Position numbers and translations under genes: made by a program. Positions 45,770 through 57,471 of a DNA stretch of 64,000 bases are shown piece by piece; within the stretch, counting starts at the first letter, position 1, and the number at the start of each line of letters is the position of its first letter. Source of the stretch: Artemia franciscana (Eukaryota; Arthropoda; Branchiopoda; Anostraca; Artemiidae); NCBI RefSeq assembly GCF_032884065.1, contig NC_088873.1, forward strand, positions 23,611,558 through 23,675,557, in the 5' to 3' direction. Under the pieces are notes generated by a model. That model did not search any database and was not told the DNA's origin. It saw only the letters and a program-made list of their open reading frames with translations.

Positions 45770-46205
45770 CATCATTCTCAATTATTTATTTTTCATTGTG
45801 CTTCTCCTTATCATTTATTTCTGTTATCTTCACACATAAAAGTACAATGAATCACAGCAAAAGACGAATCTTTGATACGCAGGATATAAAAAAGCATTGA
45901 GATATACGTATCAAACTAAACGTCGTCACCAAGCGTCCATAGATTTTTTTTTCAGCAGCAAAGAGTTTGCTTTTGTTTGTGAATTTATTTTTCATTGTAC
46001 CTCTCTTTATCATTTATTTCTGTAGACTTCGCATATAAAGGTACAATGAATAACAACAAAAAAGGAACTTCTGATAGTCACGATATAAAAAGAAAACACA
46101 TTGAGATATATCTATCAAACTAAACGGCGTCACTCAGTATGAGATCAGTTCTCCTTAGAATTCTTTTTCAGCTTCAAAGAGCTTGCTTTTGTTTGTGAAT
46201 GTTAT
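45770..46205 (+). repeat. Two-copy tandem repeat, period about 215 bp
   Basis: ATTTATTTTTCATTGTGCTTCTCCTTATCATTTATTTCTGT at about 45784 recurs with few changes at about 45985; GAGATATACGTATCAAACTAAACG recurs as GAGATATATCTATCAAACTAAACG; and CAAAGAGTTTGCTTTTGTTTGTGAAT at about 45959 recurs at about 46176. It abuts the hAT remnant on the right. Confidence 0.75.
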
Positions 46206-46439
46206 CAATCTTTTTTTTATGTAGCTTCAACATCTTTAGTATGACAGTACAGCTCATCTCTTACTGCCCAAAAACTTTCCAGGATGGCAATGATTTCTTC
46301 CAGATATTTCAGTCAATCCCATTTTTCAGTCTTTAAACTCTCTCTTTTAACAGACTGTCGGTAACCTTTTGTTTTCGACGGACATTTTCCTTGTTGTATT
46401 TATAGGTTTACCTGCAAATTCAACATTTTTCTTTTCTTT

Positions 46440-48010
46440 TTCCTAGTTCTTCTAGCCGTTTAGCTTCTTCTTGATCAGCTTCTCGCTTCTTTCTAATAGC
46501 TTCCTCTTGATCTTTCTTGCGCTCACGCTGAGCTTCAAGATAGTTCAAATAACTAGCTCAAGCTCCCTGTGCAAGCTTCATCAGGTCACTTGTAATAGGA
46601 ACGTTCTCGGGCTTGTCTCCAAACATTTTCAACTTGTCAAAATTGTCAGCTTTGCAATCAACATTATTTCTCTTATTGTTTCTCTCTGTTCTGACATTAT
46701 ATTTCGGGATAGAGTGCTATCAGGAAACAAGAGTGCTGCTTTGACAACGCCTGTAAGGTTTGGGTATTTATGCTTCCCAAATGAACCTTCACAATACAGG
46801 AAATTCACCCAATATTTGTCAACTTTCGTCAAAGCTTCCAAGTCTGAATTCTTGTCAAGCTGCTTGAGCTTTCACTCGTCATCCAAAACATATGATCTTG
46901 AAACACCAACTTGTAGTTTCGTAGCTATGAAACCAATATCTTCCAAGCTTCGTGCTGTTTTTCTCTCAGTAGGATGAAAGCATCTGAAGCTATTCAGGAG
47001 TCTGGCAGAGTTGCTGTTCAAGGAGATGTCTTTTAGCAAGTAGGAAGCTGAAGCTCTGAAGTGTTCATGTACGTACCCTCATGATGAAATATTTCTTATG
47101 ATGTTTTTCAGCATATTTTAGGTAGTTATAAGACAACACGATATCAGCTAGGCTCTTCATATTTGAATCGTCAAAAAGCGTGGCATCTTGCCTCTTAGCT
47201 ACTGCTTCAACATTCATTTCGTTATGTCCAGACAGCACTAGTAAGAGTTCCCTTAGCTGTGCAAACAAGAAATAGATCAGTGGTTCATCATGACAAAGCT
47301 TTTTAATGAACTCTGCAAAGTAGTTAGCACTGTTCACAACAAACTGGCACTCTGCCTTCATAGTTAGATTCTTCAGAAGCTTTTAAATCAACAGCCGGGG
47401 TCAAGTGTAAGCCATCTGGTGGACATGTGCTTTATAAACCCTACAGTTGTTACATTCATTTCTTGCTCTATCTTCCAAAGGCCTCTAATCTAGCTGCCAG
47501 CCCAGACAAAAATAGGACATTGCTATCACCAGTTATGAAATATTACCTGCAATAGCTTCTAGTCTTTTTAGGAAAGTATTATGAACAACATGGATCCTGC
47601 ATGTCCTGATATCTAATAATTTGATCTCCGGTTATTTGAACTCTTCAACTGTTTTTCAAGTGCTAAACTTTTTTTTATTGGTGGAATTCATCAATAATAA
47701 CGAAATGATTCATCAATTGTCTACATTAGCTCACGTTTTAGATCTTCTGCTTTTGTAGGACCAATGAAATAAGTAGCTAAGAAATGACAGACAACCCTGT
47801 TCACTTTCTCAGACCAGAATCGGGCTAGAATTTGAAACTCTTTTTTACTAGCTCCATTTGTAGTCTCATAAACCTCAATAAAGTAGTAGACACTATTTAG
47901 ATCATCCAATACCATCCACCTAAAGTAAGGCAACAAAGTGTTGGTTATGATGTATGCAAGCTTATCAGCACCAAGAGCAAAGTCCTAGAACTGGCAACCC
48001 TCATGCCATC
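46440..48010 (-). pseudogene. Degraded hAT-like transposase
   Basis: On the minus strand, reading from 48000 down, frames give DKLAYIITNTLLPYFRWMVL, VYYFIEVYETTNGASKKEFQ (the family's F....DETTN block with Asp replaced by Tyr), FWSEKVNRVVCHFLATYFIG (equivalent to RYW.......F....FLGH), an Asn/Ala-rich helical region (47361-47065, FVVNSANYFAEFIKKLCHDE), and then KHKYPNLTGVVKAALLFPDS with RNIMSEQRETIRE (the C-terminal YP.L..L....L..P.S.A..ER.FS...R block, heavily decayed). A charged, Glu/Lys-rich helical tail (LEAQRERKKDQEEAIRKKRE) ends near 46440. Many stops and frameshifts. The order matches hAT-type transposases. Confidence 0.7.
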
Positions 48011-49029
48011 TCAAGACTGGTACATAATTTGCATTATGTTGAAGATTTTCAAATACATTTTGAAAATTTTCACTTTTTTGAATTTAATAAGTAAAAACTT
48101 AAGGAATAAATATCAGTATAATGTAAATTAAACTGGCAATCCACAGTCATTCTTTTTTTTTGTAAAGTGCAAATTATGGTCTGGTTTTGAGATGGCATGA
48201 GGGTTGTCAGCCCTCCTTGTGTTAATTTTTGCTTGTTTTGAGTTTGACTTGGTTGTTTATTGTAATTTCTTTTCGTTTTGTGTTTCATTCATTTATTAAT
48301 GGTAATTTGTGGTAGTTTTATCTGCCCCCCACTCCTTTAGTTTCTCACTTTTTCCACGTAGTTCACCCACTCTTATATATTTTCTTTTAGCTTGCACTCC
48401 TCCACCTAAATGTAGGGTCACCAAAATAAATCATGTGTACTTGCCTGGCTTTCCCCTAATAAAATCCATACAAATTGATAAATGTTACAAATTATTATTG
48501 AGAAAGGGGGGAATGATTGATCCAGACTGGGTTTAAAAAGGCTAAAGATATTAAGATGGAACTTCAGGGAACGATGAGGCGAATTTTAAGCTACATCTAA
48601 AGACACTATGTACATCCAAGTTTTCAAAAGGATATATCTACATTATCTCAAGAATGACAGAGGGTAATAAGTTGAAACTTTTGAGGCATATGAAGGTAAA
48701 TGTTGAAAAGTGATAAGAGGGCAACCAGCCCCTTTCTTGGCCTTTGTAGCTACCCTCTCTAAACACATTAAAAAAAACATTAAACACATTAAAAAAAATT
48801 CTGACAGCTGTTTGGTTCAAAACAGTCTAAAGGTCAAATAACTATGCCCCAGGGACAAAACATTCCCCCACCCACAGCCCTTGGGACAGTAGCAGAATTT
48901 TTTAAGAGTCCAGGGGAGGGGCAAATTTGGAGCCAATTTTTCAAATCAAGTGAAGATAACAGTGAAAACTGAAAAATGAATCATATATTACCATAAAGCC
49001 CCTGCTGATTCTAGGTGGGAGTCAAAGGT
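48011..49029 (+). repeat. Repeat family G, partial copy
   Basis: 48145-48320 (GTGCAAATTATGGTCTGGTTTTGAGA, TTGCTTGTTTTGAGTTTGAC, GTAATTTGTGGTAGTTTTATC) matches 9470-9630, and 48595-48890 (CTACATTATCTCAAGAATGA, AAGTTGAAACTTTTGAGGC, AAGTGATAAGAGGGCAACCAGCCC) matches the inverted family G copy. The region between is not recognised. Confidence 0.5.
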
Positions 49030-49248
49030 CAAGCTAAGCCTGTATACCTCCATGGCGGTGATGGTAGTTACAGGCAATGAGGCTCGATCTTCCGTCCCTG
49101 GGCAGCAGAGGAAATCCGGCAGCGCACCTCAAAGCGGTGGAAGGGTGTAAACACCACTGAGCTCCACGCCGAGCGATTTGGTGGCCAACGCGCTCCGGGT
49201 GACCCGCAAGACTGGGGACCTTGCGGTCAACTCTATTCCCAAGAAACA

Positions 49249-52200
49249 TTGATGGATCTGAGACCTAGAAGAAAAGTTGTAACAACTACGGCGTCCCCGG
49301 CAAGCGACGCGGCCCCCGTATTGGCGCGGGTGTCGAGAAGTAAACTAGCCAACCATACTACGGCGTTCTCGGCAGGCGACGCGACTTTGAATATGGCGGC
49401 GAAGTCGAAAAATCTTTTCAACGCCATAAATCTAGGAAAACCTACCACAGTCATTAAACAGGCAAAATCCAGGATAAATGTTGGATGCTGGAATGTAAGA
49501 TCCGCTAAACAAGAAGCCACACAAGCTATTCTTGTCCATGAGCTGGAGAAGTACAACATAGACATACTCTGCATATCCAAGACCAGAATCTCTGGTTCTG
49601 GCTCTATAGTTATAACGGCTCCAGAAACACTACATCAGTTCCACTTTTTCTATTCCGGAATAGAAGATAATTCAGGACTCCATGGAGTTGGTTTCATCAT
49701 GAACCAAAGAACCAGAAACGCTCTCCTAGAATGGGAACCAGTCTCCTGTAGACTTGCTAGAATCAGACTAAAAGGAAACCCTGCAAATGTGTCCATAATT
49801 TCTACCTATGCCCCCACCCGTGACGCTACTGAAACGACCAAGGATGATTTCTACGGTGAACTGCAGCAGTTGTCTTCTTCTATAGCCGCACGTGATTACT
49901 TGATTGTTGCTGGAGACTTCAACGCAAGAGTTGGTCCATCTGACCAGACCACAAGACAAATCCTGGGAAAATTTGGACAGGGTCACAGATGCGAGAATGG
50001 GCAGAGGTTGGTAAACTATGCCTTGATGAACCACCTTGTTATCACCAATACCATATTTCAACACAAACCTAGCCACCTCTTAACTTGGCATTCAAATGAC
50101 GGTGTCACTAAGGCCCAAATTGACTTCATTCTCGTACGCCAGCGCTGGAGAAGCTCCGTGCAGGACTCTCGCTCTTACAATGGCGCGGACACAGGCTCAC
50201 AGTCTGGATCTGACCACAGGCTCGTCACAGCAAAAATTTTGCTACGTCTTGCAATTCGAAGAAAAAACAAGTCAAAGGTCGGCTTCGATATCGGTAAACT
50301 TCAAGACAAAGAAGTGTGACAGGCCCTCAATTTGGAACTAACTAACCGGTTTGACGCCCTCAGCTCTGATGAAAACCTAACTCCCGATAAGAGATGGGAG
50401 ACCTTTAAAACCGTGATGACAGAGACTGCTGATGAGATCCTAGGCCAAGCAAAAATCAAACGACAACACTGGATAACCGCTAGAACCCTGTCAATAGTCG
50501 GTGAACGAAGACAAAAGATGGGAGGCCTTAAAGAAGAAACAAAGGAGTTACGCAGACAGGTAAAACGCTCTGTTCGGCTGGACCGCCGCCAAATGTGGGA
50601 AGATGCTGCCGAGTCATTAGAAAAAGCAGCACGCTTACATGACACCCGCAAGCTTTACCAGATCCTGAAGGAATCCGTTGGTAAGAAAGCTGCTGTCTCA
50701 GAAATAATCAAAAACAGATCAGGAAAAATCATTAGTTGTCAGAAGGAACATTCAGCAAGATGGAAGGATCACTTTCAGCTCCTCCTGAACCCATCCCCTT
50801 CATCTACTCATGATGCCTTCCCACCTTCCGTCTCTAAAGAGCCTTATGATATCGAGCTGGATACACCAACCAGAGCCGAAATACTAAAAGCGATCAAAAC
50901 CCTAAAAAACCACAAAGCCCCAGGTGAAGACGGCCTCCCCCCGGAACTATACAAACAATGCGCTGAGGTCACTGCTGAACAGCTCCATGGCATTCTCGAC
51001 GAAGTGTGGAGGACCAACACTTTTCCAAAAGACTGGAAGACATCAGTCATCCTCCCTTTCTATAAGAAAGGAGACAAAACCGAATGCAAAAATTACCGCG
51101 GAATAAGTCTCATAGACATTGCCGTCAAAATATTCGGGATCATACTCTTGAACCGCTTTAAAGGGGCAAGGGAGGAAAGAACTTGAGGAAATCAAGCCGG
51201 CTTTTGACCAGGTAGAGGGTGTACTGATAATATCTTCGCCTTTCGCCTCATTATCCAGCAGTTTGAAAGATACAACCTACCCCTGATCTTGATGTTCCTG
51301 GACTCCATTGCTGCCTTCAACTCTGTCACTCGCCAGAAACTTTGGAAGATCCTGGAGAATGACGGAATGCCACTGAAGTTTGTTGAACTGATGAAGGCAT
51401 ACTATGACGCTTCAGTGAGCCGAGTTAGAATCTATGGCGAAGAAACTGAAGAATTTCTGGTTGAGTTCGGAGTAAAACAAGGATGTGTCCTCTCTCTGAC
51501 TCTGTTCAATTATTGCATCGATTGGGTGCTTGAAAATGCTCTATCATCTTATCCAGGAGCGCAGGTTGGACAGAATCTCTCGCTGACTGACCTCGATTAT
51601 GTGGATGATGTTGGCCTCCTGTCAGACCCTGTAGAAGCCCAAAACATGCTTGACAGCGTTGTGGCCTGGGCATATCTGATCGGCTTGAAAGTCAGCACAG
51701 AGAAAACGAAATTCATGGCTATTAACCATGACACAGGGCCATTCCCACTAACTATCAACCAAGTTCAGCTGGAAAGTCAACCGTTTCACATACCTAGGCT
51801 CCCAGCTTTGTACTGACGGATCTTCCGACGCTGATATCCAACAGAGAATACAGAAAGCGCAGACAGTCTTTGCCTCCCTTCAGAAACCCTTATGGAATCG
51901 CCGTGAAATCAGTGTCCAAACGAAAGTTCGAATTTACATGGCACTAGTCCGCACCGTTCTCCTTTACGGGTGCGAAACATGGTCGGCAAAACTACAACAA
52001 GAGAATACACTTAAGGTGTTTGAGCATACTTGTCTACGAAGAATTCTCAGAGTACAGCTACGTGACTGTATCTCCAACGTGAATATACGTCGAATGTGCA
52101 ATATTCAGAGAGATGTTGTGCTCACTATTAAAGAACGCCGTTTGAAATGGTTGGACCATGTATTGCGGAAACCGCCAGAGTACCTGCCTCGCCAAATACT

Positions 52201-52426
52201 TCTAGTTGAGCCTATTAGCTACTGGAAGAAACGCCAAGGAGGACAGAGGAAGAACTGGTGGAACCTGGCCAAGTCAGACCTTGAACCAATAGGGGGTTTC
52301 AGAAAATTTGGTCACAGATGGTCAACACAGTGGCTCGCCTTTGCAGAGCAGCTGGCACAAGATCGATCAACATGGTCCAAGAAGGTCTCTAAGATCATCG
52401 ATGCCGGGCGAGGTGGAAACGCCTGA
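49249..52426 (+). pseudogene. RTE-like ORF: APE endonuclease + reverse transcriptase, broken
   Basis: Nicks target DNA and reverse-transcribes its own RNA at the nick. The APE domain (codons 75-335) shows INVGCWNVRSAKQ, DILCISKTR (catalytic Glu of S-E-T-R is Lys), ISTYAPTR, VAGDFNARVG, LTWHSNDG, AQIDFILV and GSDHRLV. The RT domain shows NHKAPGEDGLPPELY, ILPFYKKGD, NYRGISL, NQAGF(stop)PGRG, MFLDSIAAFNS (motif A), GVKQGCVLSLTLFNY (motif B), LDYVDDVGLL (motif C, YVDD for YADD) and a C-terminal LLYGCETW...RRLKWLDHVL region. Three in-frame TGA stops (50317-50319, 51184-51186, 51205-51207) and one frameshift near 51780-51790 (frame resumes at YLGSQL, 51791) disable it. Otherwise the frame is intact, so the copy is fairly young. 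Confidence 0.85.
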
Positions 52427-52434
52427 TTCCCGCC

Positions 52435-52452
52435 ACAAGTACAAGTACAAGT
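52435..52452 (+). repeat. (ACAAGT)3 terminal repeat of RTE-like element
   Basis: Three perfect hexamer copies immediately after the ORF stop region, the usual 3' tail of RTE-type elements. Confidence 0.8.
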
Positions 52453-52959
52453 ATAAAGGCAAATATATACTAAATAAAAAAGAAACTGTTCTGTTTCTGT
52501 GAATGCTTGAATTATGCAGACTAATCTTAATTTTGACAAGATTTTGAGTAAACAAAGTCTCAGCAGGGTGGGCAGAGGGGTTGAGTTGCAAAATGGGATC
52601 TCGGAGGAGCAGTTGCCCCTGAATAGCAAATTACACCCCTGCCCTGGGACAAAGACTTGAATTTATGAAAGTGAACCATTTTTTATATATAGGATTGTTT
52701 TTTTAGTCCTATGTGTGAGAACAACATAGCTGTAGTTAAGGCAGGAAATGAAGTTAGTAGCTTATTTTGTATTGAATAAAGAGTAAAGCAAGATTTCTTT
52801 CCATCTCCATTTATACGGATCATTTTGATGAACTTGGTTCAGAAGAACACAGCAAAGGCTGCAGGCAAACAAAGAATCAAATAGGAAAGTGAAAATTTCC
52901 TAAACTTGGATTATGTGGTTGGCTTGAGCATCTTAGATTTAAATAATAGCAAAACAAAT

Positions 52960-53350
52960 GATTTTTAGAGGTTCTGAGAGTTCAGGGTGCAAGAACAGGC
53001 TTAGAAATTAATGTTAAGAAGACTAAGCTGCTTAGACTAGGAATAAATGAAGGTGAGGGCATTGTTGAATCACAAGAAGATTGATGAAGTGGGTAGCTGC
53101 ACTTACCTGGGTAGCATTAGTAGTGAAGATGTTAAAACTAGAACACCCAAGGCCCAGGGTGGTACATCACAGTTGAAAGAAGTTTGGAAGAATAGGAAGA
53201 TAAGCCTGTGGACCAAAATTAGAATATTGGAAGTTATGATGATGACAGTGGTCAAGTATGGTTCTGATGTGTGAGTGCTTCCACAGATGGAGAGGGATTT
53301 GTAAAATGTTTTCAAGAGGAACTGTCTATTGGTCTCTGGCTTAGTGAAGT
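52960..53350 (+). pseudogene. LINE family B, post-RT fragment
   Basis: Plus-strand frames read INVKKTKLLRLGINE (52997-53050), then LLNHKKIDEVGSCTYLGSIS (53065-53125) and QLKEVWKNRKISLWTKIRIL, ending KYGSDV. This is the N..KTK.L...., Y.YLGS.I and W......L..K..I...... succession just upstream of the C-terminal part seen in the 16225, 25150 and 43285 copies. It ends where a palindromic repeat cluster begins. Confidence 0.7.
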
Positions 53351-54844
53351 TAAAGCCCATATCTCTACCCTATCCCTCTCTAGAGGACACTGCACTTTGA
53401 TCTTTTACAATATTTGTCCTATGAAAGTTAAATGTTGAGATATAAATGTACTACTCAAATGAGGTATAAGGGAAGTGTTTTGAACTTACACCTTTGCTCA
53501 ATTGTGATCTATAAGGTTTTAAGGATTTGAAAATCCATTTCTTAAATTTAGGGGGGGAAAGCCTTGATATTAATAAAAATCTTACTGAAAAAATAAAAAC
53601 AAAATCTTATAAAACTAGTAAGAGTAGGGAGACTGAAATGTCAAAATTAAGATAAAGTGTTTTTTTTCAAAATTTAAATAGGTAATCTATGTAGGACCTA
53701 TGATCTTCTCAGCCCTATAAATAAGAAAGGGTAGAGATGGTCACTTGATAACACCTTCCTAATTTCCAGGGCAAATTTAGCCTAGACTTAAATGAGAGTA
53801 AATAATTGCATTCCATTGACATAACCAAAAAAGTTCTGGACATAGCCCTGTGTACATTGTTAAACTTTACATTTGACTCACTAATGAAATAGCTAAGAAA
53901 TAGACATAGCTTTAGAATCAGAATATCCTTCCAAATGATATTTTTTTGCATTGAAAATGAACTCTATCCCTTCCCCAGTAAATTTGTAGACAACATAATT
54001 TAGCTAGGATGAAAGTGAATGTGTCACTTGATGCCTTTTTTTGTCCTCTTTTATAATTTAATAATTGCTTATGAGAGGAATTAAAATTTGAGCCCATAAT
54101 AAGGCCCCAAAGATAAAAGTCCATAGTAACCAAAAGTTCAAAAGCACATTTCTAAACAAAAAAAAACTGTCTAGTGAGAAAAATTATCATTTGTAGCTGA
54201 TTCAGGAACATTAATTATCATTTTTCCTTGGTCTTAATAGTAAAATGTTATTTTGAAAACAAATTTGCAGGAAAATTCTGAAAAAGCCTCAAAAGTGATG
54301 GTACAGCAAAACTGATGTCATTTTTGAGGGGGTTTCTGCCTTTCTTTCAAAAATTCCACAAACTTTCAAAGTAAGATGTTAATATTGTGACTGAAGAATA
54401 ATAATTACCATTCCTTTTACCAATCAGATACCAAATACCATTCCAATTACCAATCAGAAAATTTACTATTGCATTTATCTATATCTACTAAGATTTTCAA
54501 AAAATTTAGTCAGATTTTGGGTAAATTTTTGATTAACTAACTAATGAGCTAGCTAAGAAATAGAAATACTTTTAGAATCAGACTTTCATTCTGAATCAAG
54601 ATACAATTCATTTCCAGTGGAAATGAGCTTCACCCTAATCCCTACCTCCTCCAAATACATAAGATAAAATGACACTTATTTTCAAAGGCTATCACAAGCT
54701 CTGAGAGCCAAATTTGCTTTATATCCCACATAAAAGTAAAGAAAACAAAATTTCAAATTAGTATATTAAGTCAACTTAACACACTCAAAACATTACATTA
54801 TGTCAAATAAACAGTCGACACATTAAAATCAAAAAGGTTCAGAT

Positions 54845-55545
54845 TAACAAGAGCTAAGAGTTCATATGGCACTTGTGACAAGGCCAGAAGAGCCAAAAGC
54901 TCATTGGCATGAGCTCTAGCAAAATTATAAGAATCAATAGATTGATTTAAAAAGAATATCAGAGGCTTAATGCCGGTTGCGATTTAAAATAAGAGCTTTG
55001 AGTCATGAGGTCCTTCTAAATAAAAAATTTCATTAAGACCCAGTCACCTATTCTCAAGTTAAAAATACCTCAATTTTTCTATTTTTTCCAAATTAACACC
55101 CCCCAGCTCTCCCAAAGAGAACAAATCCATTCCAATTATGTCAATCATGCATCTATAAATTGTGCTTATCCTTCCCATCAAGTTTCATCCCAATCTCTCC
55201 ATTCTAAGCGTTTTTCAAGATTTCTGGCTTCCCCCTCCAGTTCCCCCCAATGTCACCAGATTTGGTTGGGATTTAACAAATTTCATTAAGATCTGATAAC
55301 CCATTCTTAAGCTAAAAATACCTCATTTTTTCAGATTTTTCCAAATCAACCATCCCCCAACTCCCCCCAAATGGTCAAATGAGGGAAATGACAATTTCCA
55401 ATTTTATCTGGTGTTGTCCCTGATACACCTGCCAAATTTCATTGTCCTAGCTTATCTGGAAGTGCCTAAACTAGCAATCCAGGACCAACAGAATTTGCAA
55501 TTGCTATATGTAACTTGGTAGATACCAAGTGCCATAAAAAGGCAA
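54845..55545 (+). mobile_element. Helitron-like repeat element H, copy 3 (0.7 kb)
   Basis: Starts with AGAGTTCATATGGCACTTGT and the imperfect hairpin AGCTCATTGGCATGAGCT (54898-54915), carries two to three units with AAATTTCATTAAGA.C..GTCACC and ATCAAGTTTCATCCCAATCTC, and ends with the hairpin ACTTGGTA-GA-TACCAAGT (55512-55529) followed by GCCAT. Both ends are present, so this is probably a complete short member. Confidence 0.65.
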
Positions 55546-56034
55546 AATCATCAAAGATAAAGGGCAAATCAGAAAGCTTGACAATTGCTGAAGGGGTTAA
55601 ATTACAAAAACATTACAAATAATAAAAAAGCAAGAGATCAGAAGGGGAACATCTTGTGGCAATAAACTATTAAAAGACAAATGAGTTGATTTTGGTAAGA
55701 ACACAATCACAAATGATTACTAATTATACTATCATTATTATATTAATTACAATATTATTACTGATTATATAGGCTACCTTGAGTTGTATATTTATACTGA
55801 ATTCTCTATAAGTTATTCTTTTGTTTAAACTGATTTAACAGTTTGCCAAAATAATAGAAAATTCATTGCATATATATAGTTGGGTATGTATTTAGACATT
55901 GGAAGGGAAGCATTCATTTCTGACGCAATAAACACTATATTTGGATTCAGGATGAAATTCTGATTCTAAATATATGTCTATTTCTTAGCTATCTTGCTAA
56001 CAAGTTAATCAGAAAAGGGTAAATTTATAGCAAA

Positions 56035-56665
56035 CCATATAACTGGCTTTTGTATAAAGTGAACATACCACTTGATGCCCTTTCTTATGCTCTTTATGAA
56101 TATAATAATTGCTTCTACCTTAAATTGCAATTTAAGCACTTTTTTAGCTCTTAAAAATGACAAATTTTCAATGGTCATTATGACTTTTTTATGTTCTTTA
56201 CAGATATAATAGTCGCTTCTACCACAAATTCAAATTTAAGCACTTTTTAAGCGCTTAAAAATGACAAATTTTCAATCAAAGTACAAGTTATCCATTGTTT
56301 CTGACAAAACAATTCTATGTTTTTGACAATAATAATACTACATTTTCTCAGTGCAAAGAAGAAATGCCATAACATTGGTAAAATTAATTTACCCAAATTA
56401 ATGTTGGAAAATCAGTGCTTGTGGATTATATAACATTAATAAAATGGATTTATAATGAAACAGTAAGTTTGAGATCAATGTTATGAAGTTTGAGACAAAT
56501 GTTTTTAGCCTTTTTTATACCCCATATTTAGGTCATTTTTAAGAGCTCAAAAAGTGCTTAAATCTGAATTTGAGGGGGAAACAATTATTATATTCACAAA
56601 TAGCATAAAAAAAGACATCAACTGGTATATTCACTTTATACAAAAGCCAGTTATATGTTTATGTT
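56035..56665. repeat. Inverted repeat with about 130-bp arms
   Basis: The left arm (about 56037-56165: TATAACTGGCTTTTGTATAA, AGTGAACATACCACTTGATG, ATATAATAATTGCTTCTACC) is the reverse complement, with a few changes, of the right arm (about 56535-56660: CAATTATTATATTCACAAAT, GACATCAACTGGTATATTCAC, TTTATACAAAAGCCAGTTAT). Between them the left arm's inner half (GCTTCTACC..AAATT.AAATTTAAGCACTTTTT) is also repeated directly. Confidence 0.75.
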
Positions 56666-57471
56666 TTGCTATAATATTACCCAGAAAAGGATAACATTCT
56701 AGACAAGCTACTTTTTGCTATCTTGAAAAGTGGTTAGGTGAGGAAAATAAGACTTTCACTTATGAATCCAGGGCTAAAAGCATACTCCATGAAGGTATTA
56801 CCAAGCTACTATGTTAACCCTCTTCTCATATCCATGTCTATGAAATTTACTAACTTGAAACCCATTGGAAATCTGACAAAACAACAACATACCTTAATTT
56901 TTAGTTTCTTTTTCTCTAGTTTTGGTTCTGAGAATGCAATTCCTATTATTTGAGTAAAATTTTAAGCCTTATCAATGTTTTTCTTAATATTTAGGAAATA
57001 TATTTGTAGATCTTTGTAACCTCATAAATAGGGATTGAGCAAAGTTGTGAAGCTAAAAGTGCTTTTATTGTGCTTAACTCAAGCAGATTATCTATTCTGC
57101 AAGGTTTCACTTTTATAAAACAGAGATTTTTAAAGGTCATTGGCCTCTAGAGGGAGAAGGAGTAACTTTTATATTAATAGAATACTCAGATAGCTAAGAA
57201 ACAAACTTAACTCTGGTATCAGAATTTCAGCCTGAACTGAAACAGCCTATAACAATTGTTTCCATTGCAACTTTAATTCCAAAAAAATCCATTTAAGGGT
57301 CTTTATAGACCCTCAAAGATGATAGCTAACTATTTTCTCTAATTTGGATACAGTATTTATAGGCTACCTGTGCTAGTATCAATGTTGTTAAAACTAGTCT
57401 ACCTTTAAATTGAATCAATGGTGACCAAATCAAGAATCAACAAATGCTTGAAAAATATACAATAGCCTGTG

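Larger units (their letters stand above)
49030..52460 (+). mobile_element. RTE-like non-LTR retrotransposon, near full length (3.4 kb)
   Basis: A GC-richer island in AT-rich DNA. It has a short 5' leader (49030-49248), one long reading frame encoding endonuclease then reverse transcriptase (49249-52426), a very short 3' UTR, and a terminal tandem repeat of three ACAAGT units (52435-52452) followed by A-rich DNA. A single ORF of about 1,060 codons with an APE-type endonuclease and a short-repeat 3' tail fits the RTE group. Boundaries are approximate because target-site duplications were not identified. Confidence 0.8.
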
